Shown here piece by piece: positions 36,679 through 49,200 of a stretch of DNA of 64,000 nucleotides (positions are counted from its first letter, which is position 1; each line of letters starts with the position of its first letter). Origin of the DNA: Pseudophaeomoniella oleicola (Eukaryota; Ascomycota; Eurotiomycetes; Phaeomoniellales; Phaeomoniellaceae); the NCBI GenBank assembly GCA_003868215.1, contig QWDQ01000043.1, positions 1 through 64,000 of the forward strand. The letters are read 5' to 3'. Below the pieces are notes generated by a model that was given only the letters and a program-made list of their open reading frames with translations, was not told where the DNA came from and ran no database searches. Made by a program: the position numbers and the translations under genes.

Positions 36679-39402
36679 TTATGTTGATGGGCCAGCTACT
36701 CCTCTTGGGTATTCTCCAGGAACATGTAAGTCACTAATCGTTGTCGTTGACTTAGCAGGATGAGGCATCACCGGTCGAACAGTGGAATCCACAGGAATGG
36801 ATGACGTCTCTCCATGGTGCGCTACCACATCACTAGTAATACCACTGCTTTGATTGACATCATTGGTGGCGTATATTCCTCGGGAAAATTCTTGAGATTC
36901 AGCAGGAGCTGTTTGCGGTACAGCTGCGCTCGATGTCGCTGGAGAGGGTTCCGTTGCCAGTTCTTGTGGCTCTTGTGCATGGCTTGTTGGTTGTCCTTGC
37001 TGTTCATGGTTATATTTTACCGTGTCATCGGCACCTACAGCGGCCCCTGCTGCAGCTGGCGCCAGCCAATCACCATAGGTGCTATCATGCCTATACGGCT
37101 GGCCGTACATCTGCCCGCTTTCGGATACAGCCGGGGCCTGTCTGTAGGCTGCAGTGCTTGAGTCGTACGACTGGGTGTTTTCAGGCGCAGACTGTTGGCC
37201 GTGGGTCATGGTAGGCTCATTTGAGAATGGTACCCCAGAGCCAGGTAAGCTGCTGGCTCCTGCTAGGGCCTCATGATCCTTCTGCTCGGCATGCGGGTTG
37301 GCGTTGAAATCTCCGGAACTCTCATCTCCGCTAGATGGCGATAACGGCGCCGCAAGTAAGCCCCTATTCACATTCACATCCGAAGGAAAACGCCCACCTG
37401 GTTGTGGGCGATTTCGAGTCTGCGAAGAGCCCCTCCACTCTTGAGCTTCTTCAGAACCTATCGCAGCCGCCCCTACTCCACCAGCACCCATTTCAGGCAC
37501 TGGTGCCCGCACTGACCTCTCGTCAGAATACGGTACAGCATCAGCCTCATCCTCCTCCAAAGCGCCATCTGAACTACCGCCGATACTAGGTGCTCTGAAG
37601 CTGTTTCCCGACAGACTCCGTGCATGATGACGGCGAACAAAAGCATTTCGCTCTTCCCCACGTTTCTCTGTCAAAATTTTCAAATCGTTGTACCAAGCCA
37701 TCATTGTCTCGTGAGACTCAGCTCTGAAAATCCAGGAATGACCACGATGCATTGCACCGGTTTGTCGACCTTTGAGCATGTATTTGTGAGAGTTCGAGCC
37801 TGGTTCGGAATGAGATCCAAGCTTTTGCTCTGGCAGATACAGCGACATGATTGGTTGTTGGCTGGCGATACGGTCTGCGGACTTGAATTCGTGAAGGTGT
37901 GTTGGTGAAAGGACATACCTGACAGACATTAATATTCCAAATCGATAGTGTTAATTTGAGTCCATAAACTTACCATCCGGGTGTGTAGTTCTTTAGGTAT
38001 TTGCTCTTTCTTTCGAGCATACCGCTCCTGACCTCAATAGCTGCAGGGTGATCCTTCCCTGGGTAGTGGACGTGTTCAACTTGGCGAAGAGGAATTCGGG
38101 GGTCGACCATCGAATCTGCGCTTTTGACGAAGTTGTCCCATTCCTTGTCCTTGGGCATAGCTATAGGGCCTTCTCTAAGCTTCTCGACCGTCTCAAAGGC
38201 TTCATCCGCTTCGCGTTTGAGAATGCCAGCGTAAGCATTGTACGCCTTTTGGATCTCTCCGACCACGATAGCTTCAAGCTCGCGGCCAGATGACTCAAGG
38301 TTCAGGTATGCCTGACGGGGGAGTCAGTCAGCAGACAATTGGCATAGCGGCAGATTGCTTACCCGATGAAGATAGTTCTCTTCTTCTATCTGCCTCTCCA
38401 GCTGTCTATCGACTGCCATCTTAACAATGAAGGGGTCTCCCCTACCTGAGGTGGCCGAGGGGTCAAGGTCTACGAGACCAAGTGCCTCCTGAAGATGTCG
38501 AACAGCTTTCTTCGTTCCCTCAACTTCACGATCGACGCTGTTCTTGAAATCACCAGAGAGACTTTTAATCTCCTTGATTTTCTGCTGTAGATCGCTCCTC
38601 AATCCTGTGAGTTGTAGAATGACCTCATTTTCTAAATCTCTCGCCTTGTTGCTTTCGGCTACAGAATTCTTGTGGAAGTCTCGCAAGATGTTGACCGCAT
38701 CCCCCAGACCACCGCTAGTCAGAAAGGAAGAAGGGATCAGGGTATTTGACATGATGTTGGAGGCCGACAAAAGAGCTTTCGCGCGCATCTCGTAACTCTT
38801 CTGTATGTCTCGAAAGTAGGCTATGAGGTCTTTCAGAACTTTACGCCACGCTAAACATTGTCAGTAAAGCCTTCACAGGTTCATAGTAGTATGGACGAAC
38901 CCTGGAAGCGGTTTGCCAGAACCTCGGTAGGATTCGCATTGGTCGGTATAGGCGTATAAAACGCGCTATACATTTCTTCGTCACCCACGTACTTCTCTTT
39001 CTCGCCAAGGTTCAGGCTTCGCACGGAGCCAGCTCGACTACTTCGTCTGCTACTGCTCCGTTTCACACTGCCAGTCTTTCTCAACGAGGCCTTCTTCTTC
39101 AGTGTACCTCCACGAGACGGTAATAGAGTCTGCGACTGCGACATCTGCGAATCAGAGCGGTGCAAAGCACTACTTCCGACTGTTGAATCCATATCATTGG
39201 GATGGGTGCCAATGGAATGCGACACCGGAGAGAATTCGCTGGATGCTCCTTGCGCATGTGCATCTGCGAAGTCTGCTGCACCAGGTGTACCGGTAGCGAT
39301 GTATGAATTTCTTTGCGAGGCTGCAGCAGGACGGTGGTCCAAGGCTGAACCAGGACGAGAACCGTAGACCTCATTCGAGGGAGTCTGCGGTCGCGAAGAC
39401 AT
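36679..39402 (-). CDS. SLM1: Slm1/Slm2-like PI(4,5)P2-binding F-BAR and PH protein
   Basis: Plasma-membrane TORC2 effector near eisosomes that binds PI(4,5)P2 and links membrane stress to actin, sphingolipid synthesis and calcineurin. Four exons (39402-38901, 38850-38363, 38311-37974, 37918-36679) encode 855 aa. Residues 1-150 are Ser-rich and basic. The helical F-BAR-like domain spans ~168-415 (AWRKVLKDLIAYFRDIQKSYEMRAKAL to GEIQKAYNAYAGIL). The PH domain is ~418-530 (IEVRSGMLERKSKYLKNYTPGWYVLS, then YMLKGRQ and HSWIFRAESHETMMAWYNDLKILTE). The final 320 residues are disordered, Gln/Ser/Pro-rich. The last intron splits the PH-domain Trp codon. Donors GTTCGT, GTAAGC and GTAAGT are GT-AG. Calcineurin docking (PxIxIT) is known in yeast Slm proteins; I do not see a clear copy. 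Confidence 0.93.
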
Positions 39403-41358
39403 CCTTTTGTCGAGTGAGAGGTATTCGGATTAACAGTCGATGGTGTTGGAGAGTAGAAGGCGCGGTAAATGCTGCTGCGCTTTTCGGCGAGCTGTTGGTC
39501 GTAATCACGGTCGAAACAAGTGATGGTGATGACGATGATGATGCTAGCATACGACAAATGATGACGCCATTTATGAAACTCGACTATAACACAGCTACCT
39601 CAGCATCCAAGAAAGATGGACAGTCAAGTGAGCTTCGCAAGATAGATCAGCAGAGAAATTGCTATTGCTACCTCGAGAGAAGATCCAATGTACGTTAGAT
39701 TGTTGTTTTTGTTAGGGGAATAGATCGGAGGAAGATCAAGTCAGTTTGACTGGGGAATGTTGTTTGCAGGTAAGTTGGTGGAAGGGGGACCCATTTGATC
39801 ATTCAGGTAAACTAAGTTAAGGGATTTATTTCATCGAGGGACAGTGGGGATAACGATTGTTATGTATCGAAAGTGTACGTTGTAGGCATGTACGGAGGTG
39901 CAACCACAAATATAGTGTTATTTTAGGCCTAGTTTGTTTTCTTAAACTACGTATTAATGATGATGATAATGATGCTGCAAACTTACTGTAGAGCCACTCT
40001 CTTCATACTCTGTACAATAGATCTCTTCTCAACACTTCAGATATAGTACCCAAGGTAGTTGTAAAACACCAAAGATACGTGGACCTAGAATATGAGTGAC
40101 GTTACTGGAGTTCATAGATAATAACTCCTCTAGGTATCCAAGGTAGGCAGGTAGGTACCAGGTACCTAGGTCAGCTGTACTGTACTATGGTACAGTAAAT
40201 AAAGGATCATCATCTTCTTGGTTAGACTGATTGGGCATACATGCCGTTAATTGGTGCCACAACCATTCATCATTGTTTCCGATGAAGCTCACAATCCATT
40301 CAAGCTGAAATCCCATATAAGGTTCAACTGACTGGAGCTGAGGTGTCAAGATGAGCCGCTTGCCTTCACCCGTTTTCTTTGGCCTAGAACGTGCTTCGCC
40401 CTCCCCAAAACCCCTTGAACAGCTTCTGCTCGTGGATACAAGATCATAGTTTATAGCATGTCTATCCGGTGGGCTCTTTGCATGGCCCAAACTTGATGAT
40501 CCAAATCTGGGATAGCTAGGCCATGGCTCTACCGTATGCACTCAAGTCTCATTTTACATTGGTGACGCAACCTCCGGTGCCAATGCTGATCGAATTCCCA
40601 TCTTTTGTTCGCACTCATTGTCTATGTTTTCTGGCGCATATCCATGGCATTGGCTTCCTTGATCACGTCTGTCGAGCCGCGAAGTTCCGTCTCGAGCGAG
40701 GGCAAGCCAAAGAAAAGAGTGCTATGGCAATCCACCTACTACGATAGCCACCACACTGATCATCCTAGCTTCCCCACGGTCGTCTTGGTCACGATCGACG
40801 TAATCGGTCTGCTTTCGGAGGTGATATGCTGAGGATCTACTACTAACTTAGTTTAACGAACAAACAAAATCCTAGAATTCCTTGTGCCTCCAAAGTACAT
40901 TGTCACACAGGCAATCATAGGTAACTAAAAGTAATCTACTTCTGAAATGAAGGGAAATCAACGAGCCTGCGTTGTAGCCATGTCGAACCGAAAAGGATTA
41001 AAATCATTCGCTGCATCTAAGTCAACGCTCGGAGTAGAGATAAAGACAACCACATGCGAACCAAATTGAGTGATCAGTAGTAGGTATGCCTAAAGGTATC
41101 AGGAGACTACTCACTCGACCATCATCAAAGGCGATCTGGGGTTTCAAAAGTGTAGAACCGCGTTCTCTCTTACGACCTTCGTCTGCGCCATCTAAGAACC
41201 CCTCTCGTGATCATTCATCCTTGCCCTGCTGCCCGGAGGTCACCATTGGTTGGGTCAGACAAGCTGCAACGGTCATAGGAGTTCGGGAAGTCGGAGCAGG
41301 TTTCGAACTCTTGATCATTGGGTTTGGGTTGCAGGTATGCATCATTGCATCTGCCAGT
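39403..41358. other. Gene-free stretch SLM1 upstream / CutC downstream
   Basis: About 2 kb. It has SLM1 5' DNA, a GATGAT run near 39955-39973 and a dense cluster of TACCTAGG/CCTAGGTA-like palindromes (40130-40180). No gene supported. Confidence 0.5.
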
Positions 41359-42042
41359 CTATGGCGCAGCTTGTGGTAGGATATGCAACTGTGCCTTCAG
41401 CTTTCTAATCTCCTCGCCATCAGCAATCTCTCCTTCACCTAAAACGGCTGCTGTATGAATTGCTGCAGCACTTGTACTGTGTAAGATGGTCCCAACGTTG
41501 GTGGACCGCACACCACCTCCAATGATGATATCTATCCTTGATACTGCCTTCTTGCAAAGCTTATTCAGTTGTTCGATGCCATGTATGGCATCGGAGGGGC
41601 CTCCAGATGTCAGAAGTTGTTTGAAACCGCAGTATATGACAGTTTCAAGGCTTTGCAAGAGGTCGGGGGTATGATCAAACGCGCGATGGAATGTACATGG
41701 AAGAGGGTCGGCTAGAGCCACCAATGCTCTACATGCCTCATCATTTACGGTATTGTCATTGTTGAGAGCTCCCGTCACGAAGCCATCTACATATGGTTTG
41801 AACTTCAGCACTTGCTTTCCCATGTCCTCGATCTCGCTTGTCGTGAACGCAAAATCGCCTTGTCTTGGCCGGATCATTGCGAAGATTGGTATGCTAGTCT
41901 TCGCCTTGAGGTCAATGATGTCCTGCAGATCTGGAGTAGTACCTCCCGAGGAGCGGTCTGCACAGAACTCGATACGGTCCGCATTTGCATCTTTTGCGAT
42001 CAGTGCTGATTCAATGTTGAAGCAAGCGACTTCTAGTAACAT
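41359..42042 (-). CDS. CutC family protein
   Basis: A single exon encodes 227 aa, a complete CutC-type TIM barrel. Conserved blocks: LLEVACFNIESALIA at the start, ADRIEFCADRSSGGTTPD, IPIFAMIRPRQGDFAFTTSEI, GFVTGALNNDNTVN, CTFHRAFDH, then KQLLTSGGPSDAI and IIIGGGVRSTNV. These match bacterial and eukaryotic CutC proteins, first linked to copper tolerance in E. coli; the biochemical role in fungi is not settled. The ATG at 42042 begins MLLEVACFN, the family start. It is divergent from the MFS transporter gene 778 bp away, with a CCTACCTAGGTAGGTAG palindrome between them (42110-42125). Confidence 0.93.
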   Translation of the reverse strand: MLLEVACFNIESALIAKDANADRIEFCADRSSGGTTPDLQDIIDLKAKTSIPIFAMIRPRQGDFAFTTSEIEDMGKQVLKFKPYVDGFVTGALNNDNTVNDEACRALVALADPLPCTFHRAFDHTPDLLQSLETVIYCGFKQLLTSGGPSDAIHGIEQLNKLCKKAVSRIDIIIGGGVRSTNVGTILHSTSAAAIHTAAVLGEGEIADGEEIRKLKAQLHILPQAAP

Positions 42043-42820
42043 TGCGCATAGGTAAGTGTTTAACAATAGGTTTTCTGTTGGAAGGTGAAGTATTGAGCGT
42101 ACAGGACCTACCTAGGTAGGTAGTGTAGAAAAAAAAAAGGCTCGTGGCTGATACCGACCGCCTTGTGGAGGGGTTTCCCCGTTGGCTTGGCTTAAAGCTT
42201 GGCTTTTCCCTTTCTACCTCCTTATCCTCATTCACTCCGGCTAATAATCCTTCGAATGTATGAGATAGTGCTCTCACTCCCAAACGCAACGCCTAGACTT
42301 GCTGGCTTTCACACCAGCCTCATCCTTGTTCTATAATGAGGCTATCAAGCACATATTGTGATGTTCCGTCTCTCGTCGCGACAGTGCACCCATAGATATG
42401 CCGTCGTTGGCTAGCTAGCGGCAAGGATTGCTCTTCAATCTTACCTGACTGGGTTCTGAAGAACTACATCCCCGTGACTCCATGCCGTTACTTACATCCA
42501 GTCTAGACTAGGATTGATATTATTCTTATCAGCATTCAAATACGCGATGTCCAATCCTCAGCATGACAAGGTTTACTATCTACCCACCACTTAGCCACTA
42601 TCAGCAGCAGGTCTTTGCAGCATTCGGAAGAAGGAAAGGCAATGTATCGCTGCACTCTGAAATAGAATGGCCTTTCCTTCCTGTGTTTCCTACATCTCTA
42701 CTGGCTCTATATCTGCAGATTATTACTTTGCGTTATGCCTACCAGAAAGCAGTTCTCCGGGACATGGATCCCATCTTATCCTCCCTCGTCTTCACGTAGC
42801 ATAGCTATTCTCCTCGTATT
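42043..42820. promoter_or_regulatory. Divergent intergenic region CutC / MFS transporter
   Basis: It holds both promoters and the CCTACCTAGGTAGG palindrome. A 78-codon open frame (42563-42799) in the same phase as the transporter ends at a stop before its ATG and could conceal an upstream exon. Confidence 0.4.
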
Positions 42821-44498
42821 ATGTTCATGTATCACTTCAACCGTCAGTGGTCCACTCGGGAATCTGTACCAACGCTGACACTGTGGCAGACCTTCGGCTA
42901 CGATCAGTCCATGGTAAATGGCTTGAATATCATCCCTTCCTACACAAACTATTTTGTCCTTGACACCGTAACCACTGGTCTCAATACAGCATCCTTATGG
43001 ATCGGTGCATGTATCGCTCCATTCGTATTCTCACGCTTTACAGACTACTATGGCCGTCGTGCAGGGCTCCTCTGGGCAGCGATCATCACATTGATTGGGA
43101 TTATCCTCCAAACAGCTGCTCAGGATATTGCCATGTTCGTAGTCGCTAGGATTGTCATCGGTTTCGGAAACACAGCAAGTGGGCTTTCAGGGCCGGTCTA
43201 TCTTGCCGAGACCTTTCCTTATAACTGGCGCAGCTGGGGAGTGGGTGTTTTCAACGACTGTTATTATGTTGGAGGTAAGATGATCAACATGAACGTCTGA
43301 CGCTCCGTCGATTAAGAGTACCAGGGCTTCTTGCTGCTGGGATCACACTTGGCACAAGCAACTACGGTTCTACTTGGGGATGGCGTACTCCTTCCCTGAT
43401 ACAGGGCATATTCTCGATCTTGTGTCTCGTGGTTTTACCGTTCGTTCCCGAATCGCCCCGTTGGCTAGCTTACCAAGGTCATAACGACGCCGCCCACCTC
43501 GTCGTTGCTCAAACTCATGCCAATGGGGACTTGAATCACCCTCTTGTCCTCGCTCAAATCAAGGAAATCGTCGATACCCTGGACTTCGAGCGGAATGCCG
43601 GGGAGACTCTTTCACCAGTACAGATATTCAAATCACCGAATGCACGCAGGAGAGTTACACTTGCTTGTACGGCAGCTTTATTCAGCACGATTGCCGGGAA
43701 TGTCATTGCAAGTTACTATCTAGGTTCAATGCTCGACAACGCTGGCATCACAGACTCCACGACCCAATTGCAAATCAATGTAATCCTTAACGCTTGGTGT
43801 CTTGTTTGCTCACTCTTCGGCACCGATCTCGTACATCGATGGGGTCGGAAACCGACAGCCTTGCTTTGCACCACCTTACTAACCATATTTTTGTTCATGG
43901 TCGGTGCTCTGACAAAGGTGTACGGTACCACTGCGCACAAGTCAGGCGTATACGGAACTGTGGCATGCATATTTCTATTTCAAGGGGCGTATTCGATCGG
44001 ATGGACACCCCTACTCTATTTGTACCCACCAGAAGGTCAGAGCCAGTGACACTCAGTTGGATATATCTGCTGACATCAACGCTACCAGTCCTGTCATATT
44101 CTATCCGTGCCAACGGAATGGGTTCGTTGGTCCCCTTTCCCGTTTAGGACATCCGGCTAATTAACTCGTTTTTTTTTCAGGAGCATTCAACTTTGTAGCC
44201 CAAGCAACAGCGTACGTTGCCGTTCCCACTTTCCTGACAACCATTTGCATCCTCTACTAACCTCTTTCTCTAACCATCCAGTCTCCTTTTCGTCTTCACG
44301 ATGCCTATCGCCCTCTCGAACATCGGATGGAAACTCTACATGATCAACGGTGCCTGGGACGTGGTCATGATCCTTTTGATCTGGCGATATTGGATCGAAA
44401 CGAAAGGGAAATCTCTCGAAGAGATCGACGCCGCTATCGAAGGGGAAAAGCATTCGGACGCGCCGGATTTGGAAATTGTAAAGAGGGGGAAGGACTGA
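42821..44498 (+). CDS. MFS sugar transporter (hexose/lactose-permease type)
   Basis: Plasma-membrane proton-coupled sugar porter by family. Five exons (42821-43274, 43319-44035, 44089-44121, 44181-44211, 44282-44498) encode 483 aa. Signature elements: TFGYDQSMVNGL at the end of TM1, DYYGRRAGLLWAA loop 2-3, ARIVIGFGNTASGLSGPVYLAE (TM4), FVPESPRWLAYQGH after TM6, DLVHRWGRKPTALL loop 8-9, GWTPLLYLYPPE, then RANGMGAFNFVAQATALLFVFTMPIAL and WIETKGKSLEEIDAAI. The first intron is only 44 nt; exons 3 and 4 are 33 and 31 nt. The N-terminus before GYD is short, so TM1 is barely long enough and an extra upstream exon is possible. Substrate cannot be told. Converges on NDUFA11 (298 bp). Confidence 0.88.
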
Positions 44499-44796
44499 GT
44501 AAGGGCCGATGGATTGTTGGGAAAGGGGGAGGGGTTGATGCGGAGTGGAGGAGTTGATTGATGTGGTGGGCCCTTGGGGAACTATTGTTCATCTGACTCG
44601 ATGACATTCGACTTCATGGAATGCGGCACTGGAAGGTCCTTTAGTTCAGGTAAATCGCCTGATCATTGAAGTAGAAAGACTAAGTATAATATCCTGGCAT
44701 ACCAGCGCCAGCATCTATACGTGCTTTGAGGGTATGGGCTGAATATTTAGTGTACAGCGAATGAGTTCTCTTCCGTTCTCCGTTCGATCGCCCCCT

Positions 44797-45556
44797 TCAA
44801 GCTGACGACTTGTACCATGGCGTCGCTGGAACATCAATTCCATACGCCTCCTTGACTCTTTCGCTTCTCCTCTCGCCGTAGTTTGGTCCATAGATCCCTG
44901 GTCGTTAGGTTAGTTTCAACCTATACATATTGTGTGCAGGTCCAGAGTCATACCTCGTCCTTCTCCGATCTCGTTGATGGTTTCTCCGATGGGTCTTCTG
45001 TGTCTCTTCTGCAACTGCTCTTTCCTCTCGTATTCTGCAATGTCCTTGGCCTTTTCGAATCCGGAGAGCATTCCACCGGTGTAGTTGAAGGCGCCCAGTC
45101 CGACGGCCAAGCAGGCTCCGTATCCTAGGACTGCTGGCATACTTCGAACTAAAACCCCCAACATATCAGTCTCATGAGAGCGAACGGAATAGCCATGGGG
45201 AAAGCATACCTCGTAATCCAGCCACAGCACCTCCAAAGAAACCGCCGATAGCCTCATTGATGTAATCATCCTTTTCTCTCAAGTTGGCCGCAGCTGTCGC
45301 TGTGAACTGATATGCCGCCGCCGCGCCCGCTATAGCCCTATCAGCAAGTGTCAAACACACTCAACCGTATCAGCGTACCAAACAGAGCTACATCCCCTCC
45401 AGTCCTTGTGAAAACACCCATGGGTCCGACGTTTTGCTTGGTCAGAGTGTTCTTCACAGCCGAAGCCAGCAGACCTGCTGTACCTGCGATCAATGTCGCG
45501 GGAACTGTCTTGCCAATGGCATCTTGGGGTTCGTAAGAATCGTCCTGGGAAGACAT
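44797..45556 (-). CDS. NDUFA11: Complex I accessory subunit NDUFA11 (Neurospora 21.3 kDa b type)
   Basis: Mitochondrial inner-membrane accessory subunit of NADH:ubiquinone oxidoreductase, a Tim17/22-fold protein with four membrane helices. Four exons (45556-45379, 45329-45210, 45148-44954, 44897-44797) encode 197 aa. Matches to the fungal family: YEPQDAIGKTVPATLIAGTAGLLASAVKNTLTKQNVG (split only by my quotation), GVFTRTGGDVALF, ANLREKDDYINEAIGGFFGGAVAGLR, PAVLGYGACLAVGLGAFNYTGG, then the soluble tail FERK-like YERKEQLQKRHRRPIGET and a last exon IYGPNYGERRSERVKEAYGIDVP. The acceptor of intron 1 has two nearby AGs; the one at 45330 keeps the frame and restores LFAGAAAAYQF, the other does not. 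Helices are rich in small residues as usual for the fold. Confidence 0.9.
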
Positions 45557-46269
45557 TGTTATCGTTGACGTCTACCGCATCGATTGTATGTTGTTTCTCT
45601 GGCGTATTCAGGGCACCTGCGGACGGTGGTCGACGTTGTCCAAAGGCTGATGTCGACTTAGAAGGAGATCAGAGGTTGAGAATCATCTGCTCCGCGGTGT
45701 GGATTCCGGTCTTTAGGAATTGGGAATTGACGCTAAGAGGTTTGCTTACTGTACATGTATTTACCGTAGTAATTACTATTCCCGCGGCCAGTGACCCGTG
45801 CGGAAAGGCTACTCCACAATTATAGTTAGCAGCCTCGCAGCATGTCATGGAACTTTGGAGCTTGAATGAGTGAGAGGTGTGATATTGTATGCTATCCTAA
45901 ACCCTTCAGCCTCGTCGCCCAGCGGCAGTACGTACGGCATTCCTGGAACCATACTGTTGGGAAGCGTTCTATCGACTTCTTGACCCCGTCTCTTCCAAAG
46001 TATACCTCTTCCCTGACTTGGCCGTATTACTCTGGTAGCAATTTGCTAGGCGCCTAAGCTTGGCTACCTGACAAAGGAGAGCAAGCAATTCCCACACTTC
46101 TAATCACGACTGAGGATCGCTTCTGAGCCTTACATCGCCGTAAACCCAGAACAAGTCTCCCGCCTGGCTTCTACTGTCGACATACTGCAGATCAGACAAG
46201 AACCGTTCCGCCTCCCGACTCGTCTCGCAGGAGCCCAGGCGTCGGGCGCGAGGCGCCATAACCCTCTTG
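45557..46269. promoter_or_regulatory. Divergent region NDUFA11 / UBP2
   Basis: 713 bp between two divergent starts. No recognised element; no gene. Confidence 0.4.
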
Positions 46270-49200
46270 ATGGCAGGATGGGGGAAAACAGGTGAGAATT
46301 ATATTTTCGAGAGCGCTGGCTTGCCATGCTAAGACTTCCAAGGGAAAACGCCACCGTTATTGCTCGATGACATCCTGCATTATGACCTCAACGTTCCAGC
46401 TGCATGGGGTCATCATCCTTGGAGAGACGGACCACCGGTATATGAGGAGGACGAAGTTTTCGAGATTGAACGACGGAAGAAATCGTGCAAACATCAGTAC
46501 ATACTGAAGCAGAATCAGTCATCGGTGCCTGCTCTCGACGAGCGTCCCGAAGCGGATACAGTATACAGTGTCGCCGCTATTTGCGAAAAATGTCGCGGGC
46601 ACCTTGATCTAGAGGTCAATCATCCGAATCTATGGCAGCTAAAGCCATGCCCGAATCTCTCACGACCGTTCCATCACCTCGTTTTCTCCTCTGAGGATGT
46701 CGACTACAGCGAGGATGATGCCCCTCAAGGCCTGGGAGCTGGGTATAGACAGAAGTTTGTCTTCCAGTGCTCCTGGCCAGAGTGTGCTGCAACAGTATAT
46801 GTCAAGCTGAAAGAGCCAGTGATCAAGGCTGATGTAATACATCAGCTTATAGACTCGCAGTTGCTGTCGCAGCGACAAGAAGAGGTGATAAAAGCGGAAC
46901 CCCAGAAGTTCGAAGGTATGAGCAAAGCCGAGAAATTTGACGTTCTGAGCGATTTGAGGACATACATTCGGAATGCATATGACAAGGCAAGGTCAGCGGG
47001 GAATTCTGGAGGCAAGATCCAGCTTCAAAATAAGCGATTCATGATGCGATTCGGCCTCGGAGGCATGCCATGCCAGAGTGCTCTTGAATCGTTTGGGTTT
47101 GTCTTGAAGCCCAACGAATATTGGGATCCGCCGCATCCAAATCTCGATGACACTGTACCTTTGAAAGATCCCTTCAACGTCTTCCTTGATGACGCCGATC
47201 GTGAACTCACGATATTGATGCAACAGTACCCTCCTCGTCTAAGAGTGCAAAGCATCGAGCCTGTACCAATACCCGCCCTGAGGGAAATGAACAGAGTACT
47301 CGGGTCACAGGATTACGACAAGAGCCCAGTTGCAAGGACGCAAGATACGAATCCGATGATCCCCTGGTACAGAGGTCTTGGCATTCTACCAGATGTCTCT
47401 GATGAGTCGGTAGTGTATGCGTATGAAAGACAATGCAGCATAGACCCAACCAATTCTCATCGGTATTTTGACTATTTGAAAAGCATAACTCATCAAAGGA
47501 ACACGGAGATGCTGCAAATGAAATTCGTTGTTGAAGAATCCGCCGGAAAATATACAGCGTCGCAACTGGATAGTGCGCTCACTCACTTCGGCTTCGACCC
47601 CAGAGATCCACCAACAAACGAAAACCACATCATCGGTGTTTTCTCATCACGACTTGAGGACGCGCCAATGCACGAAAGGGAGATGAGAGAGGAACTAAGA
47701 ATCATTGGAACGCATCTGAAGAGCCAGAAAATCCTCGATGTTGCTGATGACTCGCTTACGACTTATGACCAAGCATTAGCGTTCTTAGATGTCACGCGTG
47801 ATACCCCAGACGACTTCATCACGGCAACCATAGCCGTAAAAATCGGTGACAATATGACCGTTGAAGAGCGCAAGCGTGTCAACGATCAGTGTCGAAAAGC
47901 TGTTAAGATAATAGCTGACCACAGACACAGCTTAGCTTTGAACCAATGGCTTCAGACAGGTGAGCTTGGGAACGTCGAAATGGACGTGGGGGAGGCATTC
48001 AGCCTCCTAGGAATCGATGATCAGACACTGGACGATCAAATGGTTCTCACAACGTATCAGCTGCGACTGGAAGACAACAAAGACAATGCCGACACATACA
48101 ACAGAGCGCTCTGCGCGATCGCAAAACACAAGAATAGCATCTACCTCGAACAATTCCTGGCTGGACATGGTTTGGCAACTGACCGGGCTCCTCCTGACTG
48201 GCCAGTAGGCTTGGGCAATATCGGCAATACGTGCTACTTGAACAGCTTGTTGCAGTTCTGCTTTACCATCAAAGGCATTAGGGATATCGTTTTGAACTTC
48301 GACGATTATCGAATGGAGATCAACGGCGAGACTCTCCCGCACAAGAAGGTCGGATCAAGAAAAGTACACAGGGAAGAAGTCCGACGCGCTCAGCAATTCG
48401 CCGAAGAACTCAGGATGCTGTTTCAATCTATGATCACCACCCCCAGAGCCTCCATAATACCGAAGGAGCAACTCGCCCGGCTGACGTTGATTGGACCCAA
48501 TACATACGAAGCAGCTCGCAGACGGTCCACATTGCATGGACAACCACCCATCCTCAATACTGTGGAAGAGATAGCTGCAGCTGACCCTGCACCAGCAGCG
48601 GAGGAGGCGCTTATGGCAGACGCACCGTCGGAAACTGCTGAATCACCCGTCGATGCCACCTTGAATACATCGGAGGGTTTTGCGACCAACGCTTCCAGTG
48701 AAACAACACTAGCTTCAAGGCAGAATACTCCAGAGGACGAAATCATGGTTGATGTCGATTCGAAAGAGCAACAGCGGGAGCAAGAATCCATCCTCAACAA
48801 CAAGGAGAACCTCCCGCCCTCCAAGTCTGACGCCGTCGAGGCAGCTACTACGAGTGAACCACAGGAGGCAGCTCCGCTTGCTGAAGCGTCTCCATCTAAG
48901 ATCAATGCGCAAGCAGGGTTTTTTGAGAAAGGCACTGAAGTGCAAGAGGTAGCATCTCCGACCCAACTTGATCCGCCACCCGTACTAGATCCACCAAACC
49001 GGCGACCTCCGCCGGTGCCTCCCAGGCCTCAGCTACAGGGGAAGGATAAGTCTCTAGAACGGCCTGGTCCACCGCAACGAAAATCAACGATAGCAGACCT
49101 TGAAGACATCACAAAGCAGCAGGATGTCACGGAGGTGATGAGTAATGTTCTTTTCCAACTATCTTGCGCCATCAAGCCAACTGGTTTCGACAAGGACGGG

